Of a DNA stretch of 43,938 nucleotides, positions 14,922 to 23,089 are shown one piece after another; within the stretch, counting starts at the first letter, position 1; the number at the start of each line of letters is the position of its first letter. A program made the position numbers and the translations under genes. The DNA is from a virus. The notes beneath the pieces were generated by a model. The model had not been told where the DNA came from. It was given only the letters and a program-made list of their open reading frames with translations, and did not search any database. The DNA lies in IMG/VR virus record IMGVR_UViG_3300040856_002179, positions 1 to 43,938 of that record. One strand, 5' to 3'.

Positions 14922-17033
14922 TTACATTCCTGCTAAATTTTTAATACGGTCTAAGTCTTCTGTTGATTCGCCCATTCTTCTTGCATTGTATGCTAAATCG
15001 TCAATTTGTAACATAACACCGTATAATGGATCAATTGCTTGGGAAGAATATGCTTTTTCACCGCCTGTTTCAGCTCTTTTGTACATACCCCTAACTTGGA
15101 ACATATCATCTAGTGCTGTTTTCAATCCTGGAGGAGTAGCAGCGTGAGTAAAGTTATTTGTAATGTTTCTCAAATACTCGCCTACATTATAAGTTAGATT
15201 AATGTAATCATTTTGGAAACGTGCATCTTTACCCATTTGCGCACCGCCGCCTGTAGTACCATCTATTTTTGCTCTTTTTCTTAAATGACCTAATACTGCT
15301 TCTGCATCGTCTAAGTCATAGATGTAACTAAAATATCCAGCTTTAGCACCCTTTTCTGTACCAGTTTTTCTAATGTCGCCAAACTTTCTAATAGCAGAAC
15401 CTATTCTACCTTCTTCTACATCTGCCTCTCTGTATCCCATTACTTCTGCGACCTTTGCGTCGATACGTTCTATGAACTCTTGTGCGGGCCTTACATATTG
15501 TTCTCCGTATTCTTTTTCTACCCTAGTAAGCACGGCTGTTGGGCCTTTTGGAAATTGACCATTTTCTCTGTCAAAATAACTTAGGATAAATTCGCCTAAT
15601 GGAATTTTTTTATCTTTTTCTAGTGTAATTTTGTCGCCATCTGGTCCGTCAATTTCATCGCCTTTTTCCTTGCCGTTCATCTTTGCCATGCGTACTGCTT
15701 TTGCGTATGCATTGCCTTCGTCAGTTTCTTCATCTTCATTAATTTGAGCTGCAAACTGACCTAGTAATTTATCTATAACACTTTCCATTGCTGCTGGCTC
15801 TATCATGTATTTGAATCTCAACATTCTTAATGTAGATGTATCATTGCCATCTATGTAAGCGCCTAGATTATCTAAATGTCGCTGTGCTTCTTTATCGCCG
15901 CCTTCGGCTGCCTTTTGTAATGCTTTACCTAATGGAGTATTTTTTGCTCCAAGAGTTTTATATGCAGCATAACCGCCTGCTGCTGCTAAACCTACTAGTG
16001 CTAAAACTAGAGGAAGTGCTTCGTCTAATTTTTGTGTTTCACCTAATAAATCATCTGCTGTAAGTTCTGTTGCTTTTGTATTTTCGCCTATTAACTTATA
16101 GATGTAAGGAAATACATCTTGTAATTCTTCATTGAATTGTTTTACGGTTAATTGATCGATCCAATTTTCTGCAATATCATCTGGAACATCAACTTTATCT
16201 TCTGCTACAAAGTTTTCAAATGTGTCTTTGTAAAATGATTCTTTTTGTAAATTTAAAATACGTTTTTTAATTTCAGTTACACGTTCGTTTACAATATCCA
16301 TATGACCTGCTAAACTTTCTGCCATAACACTGCTACGATTCATATAAGTTTTGAACTTGCGGAGACTTGAAAGTTCTTCACTTAAACCTGTAATGTGTTT
16401 ACCAAAGTCGTCGTAAGGATTTCCACCTTCACTTACGTGTATTGCCATTGCTCTAGCACCACCTAAATGTTTGTAAGGATATTTAAATTTTTCGCCTTCA
16501 GAATTTTCAATGTAAATAGCACCAATTTTTTTAGTTCTGTTTTCATCTTCGTCTAAAGTACCTGTATGTTTAATTGAAAGTTTTGCATTTCCAATTTTTT
16601 GGAAACTAGTTTTATTAGTTCCGTACATTTTTGATTCTGCCATTGTTTTTTCTCCGCTACGATTTTTGGCAAGATATTCATAATCTCTACGTTGTAAATT
16701 GTTTTTATTAATATCTCTTACTTCAAAATTTAAAAGCCTTTTCTTAGAAAATTGTCTAATATCACGTAAAAAATTATACCAATTATCTTTTATAGATTCT
16801 TCAGCACCTTCTGCGAAGCCTTTGCTGTACATTACAACAATTCCATCTTCTTCATCAAGGCTAACACTTACTTTGCCAACGTTTTCGTCGTTTTCGCTAT
16901 ATGTAAAATCAAAATAACGAGCCTGCTTAGGTTCATTGATTACTTCGCCGTTTTCGTCACCGATAGTTATCTCGGTGAAACGACTTCTAAGTTGATTAAA
17001 TAAATCAGATGCTATAATTTCTAAATTCTTCAT
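14922..17033 (-). CDS. Large putative virion protein of unknown function
   Basis: A 703-aa protein between gp17 and the small hydrophobic gene. The N-terminal third is rich in charged residues. There is one hydrophobic, glycine-rich stretch near residues 345-368 (ALPLVLALVGLAAAGGYAAYKTLG), then a helical, charged C-terminal half. No enzyme motif is seen. Size, position and the membrane-like segment suggest an internal or ejected virion protein, but this is inference. The start is put at 17033 (MKNLEIIASDLF), because a GATAAATA late motif lies at 17049-17042 and overlaps the gp17 stop; an ATG 18 bases further upstream would fall at the motif. Confidence 0.7.
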   Translation of the reverse strand: MKNLEIIASDLFNQLRSRFTEITIGDENGEVINEPKQARYFDFTYSENDENVGKVSVSLDEEDGIVVMYSKGFAEGAEESIKDNWYNFLRDIRQFSKKRLLNFEVRDINKNNLQRRDYEYLAKNRSGEKTMAESKMYGTNKTSFQKIGNAKLSIKHTGTLDEDENRTKKIGAIYIENSEGEKFKYPYKHLGGARAMAIHVSEGGNPYDDFGKHITGLSEELSSLRKFKTYMNRSSVMAESLAGHMDIVNERVTEIKKRILNLQKESFYKDTFENFVAEDKVDVPDDIAENWIDQLTVKQFNEELQDVFPYIYKLIGENTKATELTADDLLGETQKLDEALPLVLALVGLAAAGGYAAYKTLGAKNTPLGKALQKAAEGGDKEAQRHLDNLGAYIDGNDTSTLRMLRFKYMIEPAAMESVIDKLLGQFAAQINEDEETDEGNAYAKAVRMAKMNGKEKGDEIDGPDGDKITLEKDKKIPLGEFILSYFDRENGQFPKGPTAVLTRVEKEYGEQYVRPAQEFIERIDAKVAEVMGYREADVEEGRIGSAIRKFGDIRKTGTEKGAKAGYFSYIYDLDDAEAVLGHLRKRAKIDGTTGGGAQMGKDARFQNDYINLTYNVGEYLRNITNNFTHAATPPGLKTALDDMFQVRGMYKRAETGGEKAYSSQAIDPLYGVMLQIDDLAYNARRMGESTEDLDRIKNLAGM

Positions 17034-17047
17034 ATTAATATTATTTA

Positions 17048-18631
17048 TCAATAATTGCTACTTACGAATATAGGCATGGGCATTTCGTAATCGTCTTCTG
17101 GATCAATTTGGCTAAATGTATTGTAAACATTAGTATCCCAATCTTTCATAACCGTCATCATTCTTAAAGTTAATATAAGACTACTTACTAAATCATCGTT
17201 ATGTCCAGGCTTTGCTTGATAACTTGACCCTGTGGCAACAAATGCTTTTAATTCACTTACTAATGGTTTACTCCTAATAAAAAGTTTATCATTTTCAATC
17301 ATAGTTTTTAGTCTAGCGCAACTAGTAACTTTACTGCTATGTGTTGTATTAAACCCTTTTCTAAACTTACGCACATGCCCTTTGCGTATTGGTTCACTGA
17401 TAAACAAACCTGGAATATTTTCTTCGCCAAAATCTTGTATAACAAGCAATGCTGCTTCGCCAATGCCGTTGTTTTCTACACTCCAGTAAATGTTTTCACC
17501 ATCTGTATTACAACATTCTTTTATGTAACTACATATATCTCTTAACACTCTAATTTGACCAGGAATTGCAGTAGTATTGTGTTGCCATTCTGCAACTTGC
17601 TCGTATGAAGGTATTTCTATAACTTGAATAGCCGCATAGTCGCCGCCTGTACCCATGCTAGGATCTAACCCAACTATATAACTTTTGTCACCTGTTGGCT
17701 TTTTATAGAATCGTGTTTGACCCATATTTAATATAGGATTTATACCTTCCATTGCAGCAAGTTTAATGCTGTGAATAAGTGTTTCATCAAAGATTAAAAA
17801 TTCGCATCCGTACTCACGTCTAAACATTTCTTCGCCAATACGACCGATTTCGTTTTTCATCCATTCATCGTCTCTATCAGGATGTTCACTCCAATGTGCT
17901 TTAAATGCGTGGAAACCGTTAATGCCTACTTCTTGCTCGTTGCCATGTTCGTCAAACTTTTGTTCTGCTTGTTTCCAAATTGTAGCAAACGTATCTTCGT
18001 CTGAGTTAGGTGTACTTGTAATAATAGCGCGACCACCTGTTGCTAGAGTAGGCGAAATTGATGTCCAAAATTCTTCCGCAATGTTCGGCTGCACAAATGC
18101 AAACTCGTCGCAGTATAATAATGAAATAGACAAACCACGTCCAGTAGTACCTGTTGTTGTTTGACTTATTATACGTGAACCATTTTCAAATTCAATACTG
18201 CCCTTATTATAACTTGTAACTCCTGCCCTAATATGGTCAGGACACAATTCATATACATATCTAATACGTTGCATAATCTCTTGCGCACCTGTGTACTTGT
18301 GTGCAGCAATAAGTATAGTTTGATCTGGATTAAACATAGCATACCAGGCAAGATAGATACTTGCACAAGTAGTTTTGCCTGTTTGTCTTGGCATCATGTT
18401 AATGTTAAAGCGATAGTTATGATAGCTATGCATTAATCCCAATTGATATTCAAAAGGATCAAATATCAGTTTACCTTTTACTGGATGTTGAATATGAGCA
18501 AAATGTTTTGCAAAATACAAGTATCCTAAATCAGGATCCATACATTGTAATAGATCTTGTACTTGTTGTTCTGTAAATGTTTCTTGTTGATTGGCTTTTT
18601 TTGTTAATACGCCGTCTAAACTCTTTGACAT
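17048..18631 (-). CDS. 17: gp17 terminase large subunit
   Basis: A 527-aa packaging motor and nuclease. The ATPase part has the adenine-binding Q motif region (FEYQLGLM), Walker A RQTGKTT at residues 82-88, Walker B LLYCDEFAF with the catalytic Glu at 176, and the coupling motif STPNS. The C-terminal RNase H-like nuclease shows Asp in GLDPSMGTGGDY (about 323), Glu in SVENNGIGE (386) and the DD pair in GHNDDLVSS (479-480). All acidic residues for cleavage are present. The length is somewhat shorter than T4 gp17 (610 aa). It begins five bases after a GATAAGTA late-like motif that overlaps the preceding stop. Confidence 0.97.
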   Translation of the reverse strand: MSKSLDGVLTKKANQQETFTEQQVQDLLQCMDPDLGYLYFAKHFAHIQHPVKGKLIFDPFEYQLGLMHSYHNYRFNINMMPRQTGKTTCASIYLAWYAMFNPDQTILIAAHKYTGAQEIMQRIRYVYELCPDHIRAGVTSYNKGSIEFENGSRIISQTTTGTTGRGLSISLLYCDEFAFVQPNIAEEFWTSISPTLATGGRAIITSTPNSDEDTFATIWKQAEQKFDEHGNEQEVGINGFHAFKAHWSEHPDRDDEWMKNEIGRIGEEMFRREYGCEFLIFDETLIHSIKLAAMEGINPILNMGQTRFYKKPTGDKSYIVGLDPSMGTGGDYAAIQVIEIPSYEQVAEWQHNTTAIPGQIRVLRDICSYIKECCNTDGENIYWSVENNGIGEAALLVIQDFGEENIPGLFISEPIRKGHVRKFRKGFNTTHSSKVTSCARLKTMIENDKLFIRSKPLVSELKAFVATGSSYQAKPGHNDDLVSSLILTLRMMTVMKDWDTNVYNTFSQIDPEDDYEMPMPIFVSSNY

Positions 18632-18635
18632 AATA

Positions 18636-19217
18636 TTACTTATCCTGTTTTTTTATTTGTCGTTTAAATTCTTTTTTTAATTCGGTGTAATTTGATACTA
18701 CTTTTCTTTTGCTTAAAGGAAATTTTTCAACAAAATTTCTTATACCCGAATTTCCTATACTATTATATTTAAATTTTTGTGCAAACAATTCTGAAGTCAT
18801 ATCTTCTTGATCAATTTGAATAATTTCTCTCCAAGGAAATTGTTTTGTAACTGACATAATAACTTCATCGTAATATATAATATTTTTATATTTTTTCCAA
18901 ACATTTTCAAAAGGTATTGTAATAGGTTTGTTTAGTTGCAAATCTTTATAAACATTCCATTGATTTGTTTTTTCTGCAATACACCTACTTAATGCTTGTT
19001 CAAATTTATTTTTCCTTGTGCAATATACCAACACCCAGTTTTTTATATGTGTCGGTGTCCAAAAATAGTGATCATGGACAGCCCAATTTTCTGTATTTTT
19101 TAAAATAAATGTATCTGCGCCGTGTGTGAATTTTAATTTACAATTTTGATTCTGTCCAAGCCATTGCATTACTGCTTGAGATCCACAACGTCCTGCACCT
19201 TTTACAAGATAATTCAT
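18636..19217 (-). CDS. Divergent sulfotransferase-like protein
   Basis: A 193-aa protein that begins MNYLVKGAGRCGSQAVMQWL. The GAGRCGSQ segment is in the place and form of the 5'-PAPS loop of sulfotransferases, and WVLVYCTRKNKFEQALSRC is placed like the 3'-phosphate motif. The C-terminus is Lys-rich. This makes it the third sulfotransferase-like protein in the window, though more divergent than the other two. It sits between two packaging/virion genes, downstream of a strong terminator. The ATG at 19217 is preferred over a TTG 15 bases upstream, and a CTAAGTA motif lies four bases before it. Catalytic activity is uncertain. Confidence 0.55.
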   Translation of the reverse strand: MNYLVKGAGRCGSQAVMQWLGQNQNCKLKFTHGADTFILKNTENWAVHDHYFWTPTHIKNWVLVYCTRKNKFEQALSRCIAEKTNQWNVYKDLQLNKPITIPFENVWKKYKNIIYYDEVIMSVTKQFPWREIIQIDQEDMTSELFAQKFKYNSIGNSGIRNFVEKFPLSKRKVVSNYTELKKEFKRQIKKQDK

Positions 19218-19230
19218 AACGTACTTAGTC

Positions 19231-19257
19231 AAAAAAATAGCGTCCTAAGACGCTATT
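19231..19257 (-). terminator. Intrinsic terminator
   Basis: Minus-strand hairpin with a 9-bp stem AATAGCGTC/GACGCTATT (19257-19236), a four-base loop, and a run of seven T immediately after (19237-19231). It ends the transcript of the gene at 19276-20139 just before the sulfotransferase-like gene. Confidence 0.85.
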
Positions 19258-19275
19258 GAGTTCTGGGGGGAGTTT

Positions 19276-20139
19276 TTATTTCTTCAAATATTCTTTTATT
19301 TTTGCTTCTAAGTTTTCGGCTGTCATTGGATTGTCACCGCCGTCAACTGCTGGATACGCTTTTTTCTTTTTGTGTAAGTCGTTTCCTGCTGGAATACTTG
19401 CACTTACATCGTTTGCATATTCTTCGTCTGGCTCTGTACTAGCATCTTTGAAATCACCGTCTAGTTCTTCCTCTTCTGCTGAAATCATACGTATCATGTC
19501 ACCCATTTCTGGTTCATTTGATTTAGCACCACAGCCGCCTAATGGCTGACTTGGTCCGTGCATTTTACCACAGATTGGACAAGGCTTAGGACCAGGATTA
19601 ATATCATCTGCATCGACTGCTTTTGCATTATCTGCGCCAGCAAGTTGCATTAGTCTTACTAAATCTTCAACATCAAATGATACAGCTTCGTTTGTTACAT
19701 CTTTATTTGACATATTTTCTCCTTCTGTTGGTGACGGAGATCTTGCTGGATCATCATCTCCTGCTGCGGCAAATTGAGCTATTCTTGCTCTAGTTTCTGG
19801 ACCTACTATACCATCAACTTTTATATTTGAATTTTGCTGAAATGTACGCACCGCACGTTCTGTAGCTGGTCCAAATATACCGTCTACTTGACGCATTCCT
19901 AATTCTTGTTGTAGTTGTCTAACACCTTCACCTCTGCTACCACGTCTCATTGTTTGATTATAATCATCACCTTGTGGTGCTTGTGCTGCCGGGGCTGCTC
20001 CGTCTCCTGTTGCGGCATCGGATACTGCTTGTTGAGCTGCCTGTTGAGCTTTGTTTCTTTCTAAACCCATACCAACTAATGCACCCATTAATGCTGCAAC
20101 TAGTGGAGCCATTTCGTTTAATTGTTCTTTATTGCTCAT
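19276..20139 (-). CDS. Putative virion protein with peptidoglycan-binding domain
   Basis: A 287-aa protein. Residues about 65-120 form a PG_binding_1-like repeat: RRGSRGEGVRQLQQELGM, then VDGIFGPATERAVRTFQQ and VDGIVGPETRARI. The N-terminus has a hydrophobic glycine-rich helix (MAPLVAALMGALVGMGLE). In the second half CPICGKMHG and GGCG look like a small zinc ribbon. The C-terminus is Lys-rich. The domain binds murein, so the protein may help the tail cross the cell wall, or be an internal head protein. No lytic catalytic domain is seen. It overlaps the upstream gene through ATGA and is followed by an intrinsic terminator. Confidence 0.75.
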   Translation of the reverse strand: MSNKEQLNEMAPLVAALMGALVGMGLERNKAQQAAQQAVSDAATGDGAAPAAQAPQGDDYNQTMRRGSRGEGVRQLQQELGMRQVDGIFGPATERAVRTFQQNSNIKVDGIVGPETRARIAQFAAAGDDDPARSPSPTEGENMSNKDVTNEAVSFDVEDLVRLMQLAGADNAKAVDADDINPGPKPCPICGKMHGPSQPLGGCGAKSNEPEMGDMIRMISAEEEELDGDFKDASTEPDEEYANDVSASIPAGNDLHKKKKAYPAVDGGDNPMTAENLEAKIKEYLKK

Positions 20140-20690
20140 GATAATACCGCCTTACTATTTTCATTATCCCCAATGTCTTTGCTTTCTCCTACTGGAGCAT
20201 CGCCAATATAATTGTTAGATCTTTCTTTGCGAGCCGATTCTAACGCTTTAAGTAAATCCATAACTTTTGCAGTGCCTACTTGATCTTGAGCACTTTCGCC
20301 GCCCATATCTTCAACGGTGAGTTTTGCAGTGTACTCTGTTTCGTCTTTTTCTTGTTGATATAGCTCTTGAGGTTCGTTAGGATTACGAACAATGACATGA
20401 CTTTGACTAATGTTACAACATTGTCCTACGTACTCTTGTAAAACTTGACTTGTAGTAGGATAATGTAAATCAACTTCATAATATGTTACGTCTACATTTT
20501 CTAATTGTGGAAAGTCTAAAGGACGTTCCTGTATAGGTGTTTTTTTACCAGGAGTCATATTTTTAACTCCAAACTTTTTTAATGAGGTCTCTAATGCACC
20601 TTCAAATCCTTCTGGAAGGTCTCCAGCAACACCGATTTTGAAACTATACACTTTTTCTGACTCTACTAAGTATTCTGCAAATGTTTTCAT
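20136..20690 (-). CDS. Putative virion or packaging-associated protein, unknown
   Basis: A 184-aa protein beginning MKTFAEYLVESEKVYSFKIG. The first ten residues resemble the N-terminal segments of prohead core proteins in marine T4-like phages (MKTF-xE-x-(L/I)-x-E), and LVE fits the LxE type of sequence cut by the prohead protease, which is an inference. The rest shows a ferredoxin-like alternation (VDVTYYEVDLHYP, SHVIVRNPNEP). No catalytic motif is seen. It lies between gp16 and the peptidoglycan-binding protein. A GATAAATA late motif (20721-20714) overlaps the gp16 stop and drives this gene. Confidence 0.65.
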   Translation of the reverse strand: MKTFAEYLVESEKVYSFKIGVAGDLPEGFEGALETSLKKFGVKNMTPGKKTPIQERPLDFPQLENVDVTYYEVDLHYPTTSQVLQEYVGQCCNISQSHVIVRNPNEPQELYQQEKDETEYTAKLTVEDMGGESAQDQVGTAKVMDLLKALESARKERSNNYIGDAPVGESKDIGDNENSKAVLS

Positions 20691-20712
20691 TGTTATTTCC
20701 TAAACTATAATA

Positions 20713-21192
20713 CTATTTATCTTTATCCATTCCTTTTAGACGCTCAAGTAAACTATTTCTATCAGTAACAACGTACCCTTCGCCTTCTATCATTCCATCA
20801 GGTGGAGATCCAGAATCCTTATCCATTTTTTCTTTTTTAAGTTGTAATTCAACCATTTTCAATTTCTTATCTAGTTTAGCAACTTTGGCATCTAAGTTTG
20901 TTTTTAGCATTGTGCCTGCAACTTCAAACACACGACCGCTATATCTGCTTTCAACATTCATACCTAAATCCATTAGATCTTCGTATGCTTGCATTGCTTT
21001 GTCAGCAACTTCGTTTAGTTCTTTATCTGCTAAATCTCCCAAGCCTTTTACAGCAGGTAGTGCAGAATTAATTTTATCTAGTTCTGCTATGTCTCTAAAT
21101 GTATCTTCATTATTAGGAACATTCTCAATAGGCTTTTCTTTTGTTTCTTTGTTATCAGGTAGATTAAGCAAATCTTCTAGTTTTTTTGTCAT
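20713..21192 (-). CDS. 16: gp16 terminase small subunit
   Basis: A 159-aa protein matching the small terminase of marine T4-like phages. The N-terminus is MTKKLEDLLNLPD, followed by an acidic linker, then a helical core with ALPAVKGLGDLADKELNEVADKAMQAYEDLM and SRYSGRVFEVAGTMLKTNLDAK, and a coiled-coil-like segment rich in Lys (KLDKKLKMVELQLKKEK). The small terminase recognises DNA and stimulates gp17. Length is near that of T4 gp16 (164 aa). Unlike in T4 it is not adjacent to gp17; three genes lie between. A late motif GATAAATA is at 21226-21219. Confidence 0.82.
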   Translation of the reverse strand: MTKKLEDLLNLPDNKETKEKPIENVPNNEDTFRDIAELDKINSALPAVKGLGDLADKELNEVADKAMQAYEDLMDLGMNVESRYSGRVFEVAGTMLKTNLDAKVAKLDKKLKMVELQLKKEKMDKDSGSPPDGMIEGEGYVVTDRNSLLERLKGMDKDK

Positions 21193-21225
21193 AATAATAG
21201 TCCATTAAATACTAGTATTATTTAT

Positions 21226-22299
21226 CTACTCCCAGCACCACGGTAAAACTCTTTTACTATCTGTGCCTCTTGTTTGATCTAAATCGGAAAGATATTTCTT
21301 CATTTTTTCATTTCCGTCTTTGTTAAATTTATATTTTTTTATTAAATCTGCGATAAATGGATGTTTACGCTTTGTTTTTTTTACACTATAAATTACACTA
21401 GGTTTTAAACTATTAATATGTAAAAAACTAGGGTGTACTAATGTATTTAAACCTGGGTTATATTTCCTAATTACTTCAGATACATTAGGAAAATTTAACG
21501 CCATAATTGTTAGATTATAACATATGTTTAAATTACAACGTTTAATTAATTTTGCTTGTTGTTTTTTAACTTTCCAATTAGTTGGATATCTAATATATTC
21601 GTCTACTTTGCCTATTCCGTCAATACTTGTTATCATTGTAGGAACTACATTAAATTTTTTTAATAAATCTCTCCATTTATCTGTATAGCTTATACCATTG
21701 GTGTTAAATGTTAAAAATGTATTCCTTCTATTCCAACTAAATTCACTAAGATAATTTACAAATTCAAAAACTTGTTTATCATACAAGGGTTCGCCGCCGG
21801 CAAAATAAATTCTGTATGCATTGTTGGGTGCGTGTTTTCTTACATAATCCCAATCAAATTTAGGTTTATTTCTCATATTTTGTATTATGTCTATACCACC
21901 TCTGTGTTTTTGGAATATCTCAATATCTTCATACCATTTACTGCTACAATGAGGTTGACACATTACACACTTTAAATTACATAAATTACCAAAACGTAAA
22001 TCCCAATTTTGATATTGACCTATTTGGTGTTCTTGAGGTAAATTTACAGATAGTCGTTTTGAGTCAATGCCTAATTTTTCGTTGTGCCAACAAATTTCAC
22101 AACCTTTATGTTTTATTCCTTTAGCAAAATCATCTTTAATTTTGTCCATAAAAAAATGATCGTGTATTTTATCTGGTGAATCTACACTATAAAATTCATC
22201 TACATGTTCATATTGACAACAAGGTAAAACTCTATATCCTTCTACGGTATGATCCATGTACATACCGTTATTTAAATACCAACAATTTAATGAGGTCAT
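21226..22299 (-). CDS. Radical SAM enzyme with extra N-terminal cysteine cluster
   Basis: A 357-aa protein with the radical SAM signature CNLKCVMC (Cys 107, 111, 114; CX3CX2C), which binds a 4Fe-4S cluster, and the SAM-binding GGEP at about 168-171 in YFAGGEPLYD. Upstream of the core are Cys 27, 28, 67 and 70 (PCCQYE and GCEICWHNE), which could hold a second cluster as in SPASM/twitch proteins, though here on the N-terminal side. The C-terminus ends PWCWE. The substrate is unknown; relatives modify peptides or sugars. Its ATG overlaps the gp4 stop, so it is co-translated with head-completion and packaging genes. It may modify a virion protein; that is inference. Confidence 0.88.
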   Translation of the reverse strand: MTSLNCWYLNNGMYMDHTVEGYRVLPCCQYEHVDEFYSVDSPDKIHDHFFMDKIKDDFAKGIKHKGCEICWHNEKLGIDSKRLSVNLPQEHQIGQYQNWDLRFGNLCNLKCVMCQPHCSSKWYEDIEIFQKHRGGIDIIQNMRNKPKFDWDYVRKHAPNNAYRIYFAGGEPLYDKQVFEFVNYLSEFSWNRRNTFLTFNTNGISYTDKWRDLLKKFNVVPTMITSIDGIGKVDEYIRYPTNWKVKKQQAKLIKRCNLNICYNLTIMALNFPNVSEVIRKYNPGLNTLVHPSFLHINSLKPSVIYSVKKTKRKHPFIADLIKKYKFNKDGNEKMKKYLSDLDQTRGTDSKRVLPWCWE

Positions 22300-22733
22300 T
22301 TTCTGTTTCCTTTATGAAAAATATCACCCTCATTAATAACTCTAAATTTTATACCTTGCTGTTTACACCATGCATTTGCTGCTGCCCATTTAGCTTGATT
22401 TAAAACATAATGAGCTTGATTGTTTTTGTTACGTCCTAAATTTTCCTTGAATGTCTGATTAGCCGGTTTTATTTCGATTAACTCTACATTTTGTTTACCT
22501 TTTTTATCTTCGTAAACAATAAAAAAATCAGGTACGTAAATTGTATATTTTCCTGTAAAAGGATTTCTATAAGGAATTTTTACTGCTTCACTTGCCCATT
22601 TACTTACATTTTCATTCATATCGCAAAAACGCATAAAAGCAAATTCCCAACTGCTTCTATATGTAGGATTACGTCCTCCTACATATTTTTCAGGATTTTT
22701 TAATGTATATTTTCCTTGTGCATATTTTGCCAT
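22296..22733 (-). CDS. 4: gp4-like head-completion protein, PD-(D/E)XK nuclease fold
   Basis: A 145-aa protein of the T4 gp4 (50/65) type, needed to complete heads after packaging. The nuclease core is visible as VPDFFIVYEDKKGKQNVELIEIKP, which gives the D and ExK of a PD-(D/E)XK site, with an upstream RSSWEFAFMRFC that supplies the family's Glu. T4 gp4 has about 150 residues, so the protein is full length. The start at 22733 gives a TGATG overlap with the preceding gene. It is followed by the radical SAM gene through an ATGA overlap. Confidence 0.85.
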   Translation of the reverse strand: MAKYAQGKYTLKNPEKYVGGRNPTYRSSWEFAFMRFCDMNENVSKWASEAVKIPYRNPFTGKYTIYVPDFFIVYEDKKGKQNVELIEIKPANQTFKENLGRNKNNQAHYVLNQAKWAAANAWCKQQGIKFRVINEGDIFHKGNRK

Positions 22734-23089
22734 CAATATATAATATTACGAGACTCAATTGTATTTTGTTCAAGAGATCTTTTAATTCCTAAAAGACTTA
22801 AATTACTTCTATTGCTGTTCATAATTTTTGCTACAATGGTACTTAATTGAATTTCCTCGATTCCTTTTAATGTGTCTAGTAACTGATAGATATCTACTTT
22901 ATCTTTTTTTGCTTGTTGTAATAAAATACTTGCAATGTTAATAGCACTACCGCTATCAAAATTTCTATTTACAAAAAATCCAATAGTTGCATCTACTTCG
23001 TTTGCATTATAATTTATATCTTTACTATTATAATTGTCAAAAAACTTTTTTACTAAATCTTTCTTTTTAATATTTTCTATTCCACTCAT
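22733..23089 (-). CDS. Conserved small phage protein, unknown
   Basis: A 118-aa, mainly helical protein (VDATIGFFVNRNFDSGSAINIASILLQQAKKDKVDIYQLLDTLKG). Similar proteins are familiar from marine T4-like phages beside gp4 and tail genes but have no assigned role that I know. The last part (SLLGIKRSLEQNTIESRNI) may be an arm. It is coupled to its neighbours on both sides by ATGA/TGATG overlaps, which suggests a role in tail or head completion. Confidence 0.78.
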   Translation of the reverse strand: MSGIENIKKKDLVKKFFDNYNSKDINYNANEVDATIGFFVNRNFDSGSAINIASILLQQAKKDKVDIYQLLDTLKGIEEIQLSTIVAKIMNSNRSNLSLLGIKRSLEQNTIESRNIIY

